The notes: a model not told the origin generated them from the sequence alone. A stretch of 31,135 bases of DNA from Prevotella sp. UBA5387 (GCA_002407775.1 DHOP01000108.1:56185-87319), one strand, 5' to 3'. Shown: positions 17,273 through 24,928, numbered from the stretch's first letter. Made by a program: numbers and translations.

Positions 17273-18364
17273 ATGAACACATTGACTCCTATACTTAGTA
17301 TCACAGGTTCGGATAATACTGGAGCAGCAGGCATTCAGGCTGATATCAAGACCATAACTGCTATGGGCGGTGACGCTTTGACCGCATTGACAGCGGTCAC
17401 TGTACAGGATAGTCGCGGCATCAGCAACATTCTCGACCTGCCGACTGACATGGTTGTTGGGCAGGTCAAGGCTATCATAGATGATCGTCATCCTAAAGTG
17501 GTAAAAGTTGGTATGGTGCGTCAACCAGAAACTATACATGCATTGCATCATGAAATCGTTGGCATTCCATTCAAAGTAATGGTTCCTGGTATTCTTACCG
17601 CACACAACCGACTACTCCTTTCTGAGTCGGCGATAACGGCATGGAAGTCAGAATTATTGCCTGAAGCTACTCTTCTTATCGTGCGATGCAATGAGGCAGA
17701 GTTGCTTTTGGGACGTTCTATTGTCACCGATGATGATATGCTGCAGGCTGCTAAGCGATTGGTTGAGTGGGGAACACAGTTTGTACTTTTGCGTGGTGGA
17801 CACCAAGTAGCGGGTCAACTCACTACGTTGCTCTACGGAACAGGCATTCGCCAGTTCTTCACCTCACAGAACACAGAGGGATGGTTGCGTCATGGCATCC
17901 GCGGGGCATTGTCGTCTGCCATAGCCACTCGTCTGGCTTTTGGCGATGATATTTCTCAAGCCATCAGCCTTGCACATGCCTATATGCATTCACAAGTGGT
18001 CTATGCGGTTGAAAACAAGAATCAAAGTCATCGAATGGCAGATCATTATAATCTGCTTATGACGCTTATCGCTGCTCATTACCGCGAGGCTCACGATGTG
18101 GCATTTTATGCAGATCACATGGCCATCACGCCCCGTTATCTTACCAAGGTCACCGATTCGGTGGTGGGTAAGTCGCCGAAGCAAGTCATTGACGACTATC
18201 TAATGAAGGAGTCCATTAGTCTCTTGGAAACATCGCGAATGTCTATTGGCGAAATTGCCAGCAAACTAGGCTACTCGTCTTTGGCTATGTTCAGCAATTT
18301 TTTCCGAGCCCATCAAGGCTGCTCGCCAAAGGAATATCGGTCTTCTTTGGGAAAGACGGAGTAA
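17273..18364 (+). CDS. ThiD-like domain fused to AraC-type HTH; predicted vitamin-responsive regulator
   Basis: 363 residues. Residues about 1-250 match the HMP-P/pyridoxal kinase (ThiD, ribokinase fold) start ILSITGSDNTGAAGIQADIKT and ALTAVTVQDSRGI. The functional motifs are degraded: the usual DPVM is VPGIL, TPNxxEAE is VRCNEAE, and the anion-hole/catalytic HGTGCTLSAAIA is HGIRGALSSAIA (207-218) with no Cys. Residues about 263-363 form an AraC/XylS two-helix-turn-helix domain (MSIGEIASKLGYSSLAMFSNFFRAHQGCSPKEYR). A ligand sensor derived from a kinase controlling transcription is the best reading. pdxS-pdxT follow in the same direction 315 bases downstream. The start at 17273 is set by the ThiD N-terminus; the upstream open frame has no homology. 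Confidence 0.88.
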   Translation: MNTLTPILSITGSDNTGAAGIQADIKTITAMGGDALTALTAVTVQDSRGISNILDLPTDMVVGQVKAIIDDRHPKVVKVGMVRQPETIHALHHEIVGIPFKVMVPGILTAHNRLLLSESAITAWKSELLPEATLLIVRCNEAELLLGRSIVTDDDMLQAAKRLVEWGTQFVLLRGGHQVAGQLTTLLYGTGIRQFFTSQNTEGWLRHGIRGALSSAIATRLAFGDDISQAISLAHAYMHSQVVYAVENKNQSHRMADHYNLLMTLIAAHYREAHDVAFYADHMAITPRYLTKVTDSVVGKSPKQVIDDYLMKESISLLETSRMSIGEIASKLGYSSLAMFSNFFRAHQGCSPKEYRSSLGKTE

Positions 18365-18373
18365 CTGATTTAT

Positions 18374-18531
18374 AGACATATTAACATAAGAACATATTAA
18401 CAAGTTAGAAGTTTGTAGGTAATGGATTTGGGAGGCTGAATTATAGCAACAATAGCAAGCAATCCTTGTTGTACCCTTGACACATCTTTCCACCTTGTCA
18501 AACGTAAAATTGTTATTATGTTAATATGTCT
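18374..18531. repeat. Inverted and direct repeats between the regulator gene and pdxS
   Basis: A 16-base arm AGACATATTAACATAA (18374-18389) recurs perfectly inverted at 18516-18531, and its core is directly repeated as AACATATTAACAA at 18391-18403. A second inverted pair, TTGACA...TGTCAA, lies near 18477-18502. These could be operator sites for the AraC-type regulator or the ends of a 158-base MITE-like repeat; no target-site duplication is visible. The rest of 18365-18679 shows no gene. Confidence 0.6.
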
Positions 18532-18640
18532 TTTTACCCACAAGAATGGATTTTGTCCTTTTGCATGATTATATTTGCGATTTTCAGCACAATATTTTAT
18601 GAAATCGGAACGAATGTTTTCATTTTCCTATTTTTGTCTA

Positions 18641-18648
18641 TAGCTTTG
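18641..18648 (+). promoter_or_regulatory. -7 promoter box of pdxST
   Basis: TAGCTTTG matches TAnnTTTG 31 bases before the pdxS ATG. An overlapping alternative TATTTTTG is at 18629-18636. The upstream region is T-rich, without an exact TTTG at the right spacing. Confidence 0.55.
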
Positions 18649-18679
18649 CACGTAGAAAAGATTAATTCAAATAACGACA

Positions 18680-19552
18680 ATGGAAGATAGAACAACTCTT
18701 AACCGCAACTTGGCGCAGATGCTCAAGGGCGGTGTGATTATGGACGTTACAACACCTGATCAGGCACGCATTGCTGAAGAGGCAGGTGCTTGTGCCGTGA
18801 TGGCATTGGAGCGTATCCCAGCTGACATTCGTGCTGCTGGTGGCGTGTCTCGTATGAGCGACCCCAAAATGATCAAAGGTATACAGCATGCCGTGAGCAT
18901 CCCAGTGATGGCTAAGTGCCGCATCGGTCACTTTGTGGAAGCACAGATTTTGGAAGCTATTGAGATAGATTATATCGACGAAAGCGAAGTGCTTTCACCA
19001 GCTGATGATGTTTATCACATTGACAAGCGTAAGTTCAAGGTGCCTTTCGTATGCGGTGCCAAGAACCTCGGCGAGGCTCTTCGTCGCATCAATGAGGGTG
19101 CTACGATGATCCGTACCAAGGGTGAGCCAGGCACTGGCGACGTAATCCAGGCCGTGCGCCATATGCGCATGATGCAGAGTGAGATGCGTAGAATTCAGTC
19201 AATGAGCAGTGACGAGCTTTATGAAGCAGCCAAGCAGTTGCAGGTTCCTTTCGACCTTGTTGAGTATGTACATCAGAACGGCAAGCTTCCTGTAGTGAAT
19301 TTCGCTGCCGGTGGTGTTGCTACGCCTGCCGATGCTGCCCTGATGATGCAACTCGGTGCTGAGGGAGTATTCGTAGGTAGTGGTATCTTCAAGAGCGGTA
19401 ATCCCGCCAAGCGTGCTCAGGCCATTGTGAAGGCAGTGACCAATTTCGACAAGCCTGAGATTATAGCTGCTCTCAGTGAGGACCTCGGGGAGGCCATGGT
19501 TGGCATCAACGAGGGCGAGATTGAGCTTTTAATGGCAGAGCGCGGAAAGTGA
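18680..19552 (+). CDS. pdxS: Pyridoxal 5'-phosphate synthase, PdxS lyase subunit
   Basis: 290 residues, the usual family length. PdxS (SNZ) is a TIM-barrel enzyme that makes PLP from ribose 5-phosphate, glyceraldehyde 3-phosphate and ammonia. Visible motifs are GGVIMDVTTPDQARIAEEAG with the substrate Asp, ALERIPADIRAAGGVSRMSDP, VMAKCRIGHFVEAQ with the Schiff-base Lys, CGAKNLGEALRRI with the second active Lys and TKGEPGTG. The pdxT start overlaps its stop by four bases (GTGA), as expected for subunits of one complex. The PLP pathway here is the DXP-independent route. Confidence 0.98.
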   Translation: MEDRTTLNRNLAQMLKGGVIMDVTTPDQARIAEEAGACAVMALERIPADIRAAGGVSRMSDPKMIKGIQHAVSIPVMAKCRIGHFVEAQILEAIEIDYIDESEVLSPADDVYHIDKRKFKVPFVCGAKNLGEALRRINEGATMIRTKGEPGTGDVIQAVRHMRMMQSEMRRIQSMSSDELYEAAKQLQVPFDLVEYVHQNGKLPVVNFAAGGVATPADAALMMQLGAEGVFVGSGIFKSGNPAKRAQAIVKAVTNFDKPEIIAALSEDLGEAMVGINEGEIELLMAERGK

Positions 19553-20100
19553 AAATTGCCATTTTAGCCATGCAAGGAGCATTTGCCGAACATCGGCAAA
19601 TGCTTCAACGATTAGGCGTAGACAGTTTTGAGGTACGCAATCTTGCCGACTGGCAACAGGACAAGGACGGATTGATTGTCCCGGGGGGTGAGAGTACTAC
19701 AATACTCAAACTTATCAAAGAACTGGGACTTTACGAACCAATAAAGCAGGCTATCGAAAGTGGTCTGCCCACTTTTGGTACTTGTGCCGGATTGATACTG
19801 CTTGATCACGACCATCTCAATACCATGAATATCGAGGTGAAACGCAACGCCTACGGACGGCAGTTGGGTAGTTTCTTTGCTCATGCTCAGTTTAACGGCA
19901 TTGGCGATGTTCCTATGACGTTCATTCGTGCACCCTATATCACCAAGGTGGGCGAGGGTGTCGATGTACTCTCCGAGGTCGATGGCAACATCGTTGCGGC
20001 ACGACAGGGTAACCAACTCGTCACAGCTTTCCATCCTGAGCTTAACGATGATACACGCGTTCACGATTATTTCGTGAAGATGTGTGCCGATAAGGTGTAG
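19549..20100 (+). CDS. pdxT: Pyridoxal 5'-phosphate synthase, PdxT glutaminase subunit
   Basis: 183 residues from a GTG start that overlaps the pdxS stop. Class I glutamine amidotransferase: KIAILAMQGAFAEHRQML, VPGGESTTI oxyanion motif, nucleophile Cys in TFGTCAGLILL (about 77-87) and the catalytic FHPEL His-Glu pair. It releases ammonia from glutamine and channels it to PdxS. The short overlap implies translational coupling. A long hairpin follows about 60 bases after the stop. Confidence 0.97.
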   Translation: MKIAILAMQGAFAEHRQMLQRLGVDSFEVRNLADWQQDKDGLIVPGGESTTILKLIKELGLYEPIKQAIESGLPTFGTCAGLILLDHDHLNTMNIEVKRNAYGRQLGSFFAHAQFNGIGDVPMTFIRAPYITKVGEGVDVLSEVDGNIVAARQGNQLVTAFHPELNDDTRVHDYFVKMCADKV

Positions 20101-20160
20101 TTCCAAGCATTGATGCGGAAGAGTAATCGCCGCGACTTTGTCTTTATATAAGCTTTCAAC

Positions 20161-20250
20161 CTCCCATAGCGCTATGGTTTGGTGTGCTCAAGACGATTTT
20201 TCGTCAGAAGCAACACACAAAAACCAAAGCGCTATGGGAGATTTCTTTTT
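20161..20250 (+). terminator. Long structured hairpin, probable pdxST terminator
   Basis: Arms CTCCCATAGCGCT (20161-20173) and AGCGCTATGGGAG (20228-20240) pair perfectly. The stem continues with TGGTTT/AAACCA and GTGTG/CACAC around a small internal loop. An inner GACGA-TTTT-TCGTC hairpin is at 20192-20205, and ATTTCTTTTT follows. The left arm holds the 14-base palindrome CCATAGCGCTATGG (20164-20177). Confidence 0.65.
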
Positions 20251-20333
20251 CAGCGTATCTATTCAACTCTTGTTGGAGGAAAGTTATAACTCTTATCCAT
20301 AATAACGTAACATGGTTTGCTGTGGATACTATT

Positions 20334-20341
20334 ATCTTTGT
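20334..20341 (+). promoter_or_regulatory. -7 promoter box of the CopZ-like gene
   Basis: TATCTTTG matches TAnnTTTG, 40 bases before the ATG at 20382. No -33 TTTG lies at the normal distance; a TTTG 13 bases upstream is too close. Confidence 0.5.
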
Positions 20342-20381
20342 ATTGTCAATTATAAACAAAGATAAAATAAAAGATAAGATT

Positions 20382-20594
20382 ATGGAAACCAAGACATTTT
20401 CAGTAAGTGGAATGATGTGTGAACATTGCAAGGCCAATGTGGAGCGTGCGCTCAAGGCCATCGTTGGAGTGGATAATGCATCGGTGAGTCTCGCCAACAA
20501 GAATGTGACTGTAGATTATGATGCCTTGCTTGTTAGCCCGGACCAAATGAAGTCTGCGGTTGCAGAGAGTGGCAATTACGAAATGTCTGTGTGA
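20382..20594 (+). CDS. Heavy-metal-associated (HMA) domain copper chaperone
   Basis: 70 residues, one ferredoxin-like HMA domain. The metal-binding loop is GMMCEHCKANVERAL (Cys-x-x-Cys, about residues 11-25). Small proteins of this kind (CopZ) carry Cu(I) to P-type ATPases. An upstream extension of the reading frame exists but has no homology and lies before the -7 box, so the ATG at 20382 is chosen. The CopA-like gene follows 185 bases downstream on the same strand and has its own HMA domain. Confidence 0.92.
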   Translation: METKTFSVSGMMCEHCKANVERALKAIVGVDNASVSLANKNVTVDYDALLVSPDQMKSAVAESGNYEMSV

Positions 20595-20682
20595 TTTGTA
20601 GCAACATTTGCAAACAGTTCACACGCACGATAATATCCAATCGGGATGTGAAAGGGCTGACTCGGGTGTGTGATTCAAATTG

Positions 20683-20719
20683 ATTCACGTTGTAATTCAA
20701 TTTGATTTACAATGTGAAT
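20683..20719. promoter_or_regulatory. Inverted repeat upstream of copA
   Basis: 13-base arms ATTCACGTTGTAA (20683-20695) and TTACAATGTGAAT (20707-20719) differ at one pairable position, with an 11-base loop. The partly overlapping shorter repeat TCAAATTGA...TCAATTTGA adds further symmetry. It lies about 60 bases before the copA start and could be a metal-responsive operator or an RNA hairpin. Confidence 0.4.
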
Positions 20720-20779
20720 ACGTTGGAATCTTAGCACTAATGGGGAAGTTATGAAAAATGAATTAGTAGGAGGGATAAT

Positions 20780-22759
20780 ATGAAACAAACAATTCCAGTT
20801 GTGGGCATGGCATGTTCGGCATGCTCTGCCAATGTGGAGCGCAAGCTCAACGCACTGCCTGGTATCCATGAGGCTTCAGTGAGTTTGGCGGGAAGAAGTG
20901 CTTTGGTGGACTATGATCCAGACCAAATTTCACTCGAGACAATGAAGCAGCAGGTGAATGCCATTGGATACGACCTTGTCATCGAGAAGGATCGTTCAGT
21001 GGAACAGATACGAAGACGCGAATTCCAGCTACTTCGTCGCAAGACTGTAGCATCATGGATTCTCGCCCTATTCACAATGGCGATCTCCATGGAGTGGCTT
21101 CTTGTGGGCGGCCGCGATATGGCAAATCAACTCGCCTTATTGCTTGCCCTTATTAACCTTGCGTATTGCGGGCGGCAGTTTTATGTCGTCGCATGGCGAC
21201 AGCTGCGCCATGCGACGGCAAGCATGGACACTCTTGTGGCACTCTCCACGGGCATCAGTTTTGCGTTTAGCGCATTCAACACATTTTGGGGTGAAGCCGT
21301 CTGGGGTAGCCGAGGAATTGAGTGGCATACTTATTTCGATGCTTCCACAATGATTATCACCTTCGTTCTTACTGGCAGACTTCTGGAAGAGCGTGCCAAG
21401 GATAGCACTGCAAGCAGCATTCGTAGGCTCATGGGCATGGCGCCAAAGACAGCGAGAAAAAGTACCAGCCCAACCCCCAGTCCCTCTACAGTAGGAGAGG
21501 GGATTGCGAAAACCGATCCAATAGTGGTTAATGATACGCAGGAGATACCCATATCGACTATTGCGGTGGGCGACATATTGGAAGTTGGAGCAGGCGAGAA
21601 GGCACCAGTCGATGGCGAAGTGACATGGGCCACGTCGTTCATGACCGCGGAGGCCGCCTATGTGGACGAGAGTATGATTACCGGAGAGCCTACTCCGGCG
21701 GTGAAGCGTGTAGGTGATCGCGTGCTGGCTGGCACCATCCCAAGCCAAGGTAAATTACGTATGAGGGCACGACAGGTTGGCGGGGACACTGCGCTCGCCC
21801 ATATCGTGCGGATGGTTCAGGAGGCTCAGGCATCCAAAGCACCTGTTCAACGCATCGTTGACAAAGCGGCTATGGTCTTTGTACCAGTGGTATCAGTCAT
21901 AGCCATCATCACGTTTTTTGCATGGTGGATAGTCGGAGGGACAACCTATCTGCCCCAGGCCATCCTTAGTGCAGTGGCGGTTTTGGTGGTGGCATGCCCC
22001 TGTGCCATGGGCTTGGCCACACCGACGGCGCTCATGGTGGGTATGGGCAAGGCTGCCGAACGGCAGATTCTGATTAAGGATGCTACGGCCTTGGAGCGCC
22101 TCCGCAAGGTGGATGCGCTGGTTAGTGACAAGACAGGCACGCTCACAACACCTAACCGTAATATCGATTTCACGAAGTCGGATAATCTCCCGCTTGAAGA
22201 GCGTGAGACGCTCAAACCCTATGCTCGCGAGGCCATGGCTGAATTGCATGATATGGGCATAGAGGTATATTTGATGAGTGGAGACAAAGAGGAGGCAGCA
22301 AAATACTGGGCAGACCGTGCGGGCATAACGCACTATCGCAGTAAGGTTCTACCACAGGACAAAGAAAACCTTGTGGGTCAACTTCAACAACAGGGCAAGC
22401 GTGTGGCGATGATAGGCGATGGCATAAATGATACTCAGGCCCTGGCTCGAGCCGACGTGAGCATAGCTATGGGAAAGGGCACCGATGTCGCTATGGATGT
22501 GGCGCAAGTGACACTTATGGGCGATGATCTTAGGGCCATTCCCGAAGCTGTTCGCTTGAGTCGCAGTACCGTACGAATGATATGGCAGAATCTTTTCTGG
22601 GCATTTATCTATAACATCGTGTCCATCCCTTTGGCCGCGGGCGTCCTTTATCTCTTTAACATCGATTTCCAAATCACCCCGATGTGGGCCTCCGCCCTCA
22701 TGGCTTTCTCCAGCGTGAGTGTGGTGCTCAACAGCTTGCGTTTACGTTATGTACAATAG
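20780..22759 (+). CDS. copA: CopA-like Cu(I) P-type ATPase with a very short nucleotide-binding domain
   Basis: 659 residues. HMA domain with GMACSACSANVERKL (residues 9-23); membrane segments; actuator domain with VDESMITGEPTP; ACPCAMGLATPTA (CPC copper site, about 404) in membrane segment 6; phosphorylation motif DKTGTLT (Asp about 450); VYLMSGD and GDGINDTQALA (about 546). Only about 96 residues separate DKTGT and GDGIND, against about 190 in typical CopA, and the N-domain His-Pro ATP-binding motif is absent. An in-frame insert TSPTPSPSTVGEGIAK (about 230-245) in the actuator domain comes from a palindromic DNA repeat. A Shine-Dalgarno site GGAGG precedes the ATG. It would pump Cu(I) to the periplasm if active. 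Confidence 0.93.
   Translation: MKQTIPVVGMACSACSANVERKLNALPGIHEASVSLAGRSALVDYDPDQISLETMKQQVNAIGYDLVIEKDRSVEQIRRREFQLLRRKTVASWILALFTMAISMEWLLVGGRDMANQLALLLALINLAYCGRQFYVVAWRQLRHATASMDTLVALSTGISFAFSAFNTFWGEAVWGSRGIEWHTYFDASTMIITFVLTGRLLEERAKDSTASSIRRLMGMAPKTARKSTSPTPSPSTVGEGIAKTDPIVVNDTQEIPISTIAVGDILEVGAGEKAPVDGEVTWATSFMTAEAAYVDESMITGEPTPAVKRVGDRVLAGTIPSQGKLRMRARQVGGDTALAHIVRMVQEAQASKAPVQRIVDKAAMVFVPVVSVIAIITFFAWWIVGGTTYLPQAILSAVAVLVVACPCAMGLATPTALMVGMGKAAERQILIKDATALERLRKVDALVSDKTGTLTTPNRNIDFTKSDNLPLEERETLKPYAREAMAELHDMGIEVYLMSGDKEEAAKYWADRAGITHYRSKVLPQDKENLVGQLQQQGKRVAMIGDGINDTQALARADVSIAMGKGTDVAMDVAQVTLMGDDLRAIPEAVRLSRSTVRMIWQNLFWAFIYNIVSIPLAAGVLYLFNIDFQITPMWASALMAFSSVSVVLNSLRLRYVQ
21466..21506. 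repeat. Palindromic GC-rich repeat inside copA
   Basis: CCCAACCCCCAGTCCCTCT...AGAGGGGA-type sequence with arms CCCTCT (21482-21487) and AGAGGG (21496-21501). It resembles dispersed palindromic repeats known in Bacteroidetes and other bacteria that translate to PTPSPSxVGEG. Here it is in frame and adds about 16-20 residues to the actuator domain. Other copies are not seen in this window, so its dispersed nature is inferred from the family resemblance. Confidence 0.55.
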
Positions 22760-22803
22760 ATAAGATGGGTTGATTAATAACATTTCAATCTCATTTAACA
22801 TAT

Positions 22804-22847
22804 CAAGGGCTGAGTTCATATGAGAACTCAGCCCTTGTTTATTCTTG
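22804..22847. terminator. Bidirectional terminator between copA and acyltransferase
   Basis: Perfect 14-base arms CAAGGGCTGAGTTC (22804-22817) and GAACTCAGCCCTTG (22824-22837) with a six-base loop, followed by TTTATTCTT. The flanking genes converge. Confidence 0.88.
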
Positions 22848-22866
22848 TAGAAAGTTGAAAGGAGAA

Positions 22867-24039
22867 TTATGCAACGGTTTTTGGCTTTTTGTGCAAGTAT
22901 TTCTCTTTCAGCCATTCGCGTATTGGTATGTCATATAGTCGCAGAGCGGCATAGGCAACCATTATCGCAAAGATGTAAAGGCTCACACTTACCATGATGT
23001 GTATTGCCAATGGAGAGTCGGCATGATTGGATGCCCAGGTGTTCTGGATATATACTATGGGGTAGTGAGTGATATAGAGAGGGTAGGAAATCTGCCCGAA
23101 AAACTTGCAGATAGCCACTGATTTCTTACCTGTAACGTTGCTCCCTGCACCCATTGATACTACCAGAGGGAAGATGAATAGAATGGCGATGGCTTCATAG
23201 AGACCATTAATCCATTGTGTGTTCTCTCCACCAAGGCGAGGCATGATCTGTACGGCAGCTACAATGAATCCACACACCCAGAAACCTCTTTTCACCTTGA
23301 TGAGCTTACCTAGTCGCGACAAAAGTAATCCGGCAAAGAAGGGATAAAGAAGTCGGGTGAAACCGATGAGGATTTGATCAGGGGTTACGGACCATCCTCC
23401 AATCACCGTAAAGTTAGCATCACCACGTCCTTGCCAAAGACCTAATACGTCGATGTTAAGGCACAAGTTGAGAGTAAGCAGGCCAAAGAAAACAACGCAT
23501 GCTGCAAGCAATTTGGTGCCAAAGCGACGAATGAAGAGTGCATACATGATATTGGCAAGGTATTCATAGAGCAATGACCATGACGGACCGTTAAGTGAGT
23601 TGGTCTCTTGCCAGCCTCGAATGTCCCACGAGGTGAGTGCGGGAAACATGGTGCAACCCAAGAAGAACATGAGCAACAGCTTCCAAACAGGTGTCTCTGC
23701 CACAAGCGGGAAGGCCGAACCATCGCCGAGATAGAAAAGCAACAACCCAATGAAACTCCCCATTATCACCATGGGATGCAGGCGAATGAGTCGACGTTTG
23801 AAAAAGTTGGAGAGTGGCATGCGATTCCATCGGTCGTCATAGGCATATCCGATGACAAAGCCGGAAAGCACAAAGAAAAAGTCTACGGCCAAGTATCCAT
23901 GGTTGATGAGTTGAGTCTTGGGTCCGCCAGAATAGGTTTCGAGCAGGTGAAAGGCCACCACCAAAAGCGCTGCCACCCCGCGGAGCCCATCAAGAATCTC
24001 ATAACGGGGCTTGGAGGAAAGGTACGTGTTGTTTGACAT
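22867..24039 (-). CDS. Acyltransferase 3 family membrane protein
   Basis: 390 residues and about 10 membrane segments. The N-terminus EILDGLRGVAALLVVAFHLLE carries the family's catalytic His (AxFHL). RLIRLHPMVIMG (about 83-94) is the conserved RRxxRxxP-like block after the second membrane segment, and FGQISYPLYITHYPIVYIQ is near the end. Such integral membrane enzymes transfer acetyl or succinyl groups to sugars of the envelope, capsule or LPS. The acceptor is unknown and no glycan genes are adjacent. Transcribed alone toward the copA terminator. Confidence 0.92.
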   Translation of the reverse strand: MSNNTYLSSKPRYEILDGLRGVAALLVVAFHLLETYSGGPKTQLINHGYLAVDFFFVLSGFVIGYAYDDRWNRMPLSNFFKRRLIRLHPMVIMGSFIGLLLFYLGDGSAFPLVAETPVWKLLLMFFLGCTMFPALTSWDIRGWQETNSLNGPSWSLLYEYLANIMYALFIRRFGTKLLAACVVFFGLLTLNLCLNIDVLGLWQGRGDANFTVIGGWSVTPDQILIGFTRLLYPFFAGLLLSRLGKLIKVKRGFWVCGFIVAAVQIMPRLGGENTQWINGLYEAIAILFIFPLVVSMGAGSNVTGKKSVAICKFFGQISYPLYITHYPIVYIQNTWASNHADSPLAIHIMVSVSLYIFAIMVAYAALRLYDIPIREWLKEKYLHKKPKTVA

Positions 24040-24252
24040 TACAATAATTAGTTCTTGTGTTTAAAAACAGATTTTTGTCTGCGAAGATACAAAATAACCT
24101 TTAACATTATATACCTTACAGATAAGAAATAGGCTTTTTTTAGGTTTGTGCGGTATGGGAAAAGGTCAAGTGTAACATGATTTTTGTACTCAATTTATGT
24201 TAAATAGCGAAAAAACAAGTGGTTACAGGGGAGATGTTTTGGGAAAATTATG

Positions 24253-24260
24253 TACCTTTG
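24253..24260 (+). promoter_or_regulatory. -7 promoter box of rpsF operon
   Basis: TACCTTTG matches TAnnTTTG, 44 bases before the rpsF ATG. The -33 region is not clear. The resulting leader (about 24267-24304) is too short for the known S6:S18-binding leader structure, and none is seen. Confidence 0.6.
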
Positions 24261-24304
24261 CACTCGCATTTGCAAAACAACATTTTAATTCATAACAAAG
24301 TAGT

Positions 24305-24652
24305 ATGAATCAATACGAAACCGTTTTCATTTTAACTCCCGTTTTGTCTGATGAACAGATGAAGGAAGCGGTCACAAAATTCAAGACACTGCTCACCGAT
24401 AATGGTGCTGAGATTCTGAATGAAGAGACCTGGGGACTGAAGAAGATGGCTTATGCTATTCAAAAGAAATCCACAGGATTCTATTGCCTTTTGGAGTTCA
24501 AAGCAGAACCATCCGTAGTAGACACTCTCGAGACCGGCTTCCGCCGCGATGAGAAAGTAATTCGTTTTTTGACCGTGAAGCTTGACAAATACGCATCAGC
24601 TTATGCTGAGAAGCGTCGTGCTAAATGGGCTGCAAAAAAAGAGGAGGTATAA
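24305..24652 (+). CDS. rpsF: Small ribosomal subunit protein bS6
   Basis: 115 residues. MNQYETVFILTPVLSDEQM is the standard bS6 start, followed by ETWGLKKMAYAIQKKSTGFYCLLEF (about 40-64) and RRDEKVIRFLTVKLDKYA. It binds bS18 on the platform of the 30S subunit. First gene of rpsF-rpsR-rplI, the usual order in many bacteria. It has no Shine-Dalgarno site of its own, while the two following genes do; the last codons overlap the ribosome-binding site of rpsR. Confidence 0.97.
   Translation: MNQYETVFILTPVLSDEQMKEAVTKFKTLLTDNGAEILNEETWGLKKMAYAIQKKSTGFYCLLEFKAEPSVVDTLETGFRRDEKVIRFLTVKLDKYASAYAEKRRAKWAAKKEEV
24643..24648 (+). promoter_or_regulatory. Shine-Dalgarno site of rpsR
   Basis: GGAGGT seven bases before the rpsR ATG, inside the last codons of rpsF. 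Strong for a phylum that rarely uses such sites. Confidence 0.8.
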
Positions 24653-24655
24653 ATT

Positions 24656-24928
24656 ATGGCAGAGCAGAAGAAATCCGAAATTCGTTATTTGAACGCTCCT
24701 TCCATTGATACAAGGAAGAAGAAGTATTGCCGTTTCAAGAAGAGCGGTATCAAATATATCGACTTCAAGGACCCTGAGTTCCTGAAGAAGTTCTTGAACG
24801 AGCAAGGTAAAATCCTTCCCCGCCGCATCACCGGCACATCGCTGAAGTATCAGCGCCGCGTGGCTCAGGCTGTGAAGCGTGCACGCCAGCTCGCTCTACT
24901 TCCATACGTAACCGACATGATGAAATAA
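24656..24928 (+). CDS. rpsR: Small ribosomal subunit protein bS18
   Basis: 90 residues. KKKYCRFKKSGIKYIDFKDPEFLKKFLNEQGKILPRRITGTSLKYQRRVAQAVKRARQLALLPYV contains the whole bS18 core. It pairs with bS6 on the 30S platform and, in Bacteroidetes ribosomes studied structurally, helps bS21 hide the anti-Shine-Dalgarno end of 16S rRNA. Four bases follow the rpsF stop before its ATG. It starts after a strong GGAGGT, which makes its translation potentially sensitive to that occlusion. Confidence 0.97.
   Translation: MAEQKKSEIRYLNAPSIDTRKKKYCRFKKSGIKYIDFKDPEFLKKFLNEQGKILPRRITGTSLKYQRRVAQAVKRARQLALLPYVTDMMK

Noticed and set aside
20184..20381. 66-codon extension of the CopZ-like gene
   Set aside because: Runs through the hairpin and promoter, with no family match.
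21137..21748. Long minus-strand open frames opposite copA
   Set aside because: Shadows of the copA coding frame without recognisable protein features.
24261..24304. S6:S18 leader RNA before rpsF
   Set aside because: The leader is only about 38 nt and lacks the conserved structure.
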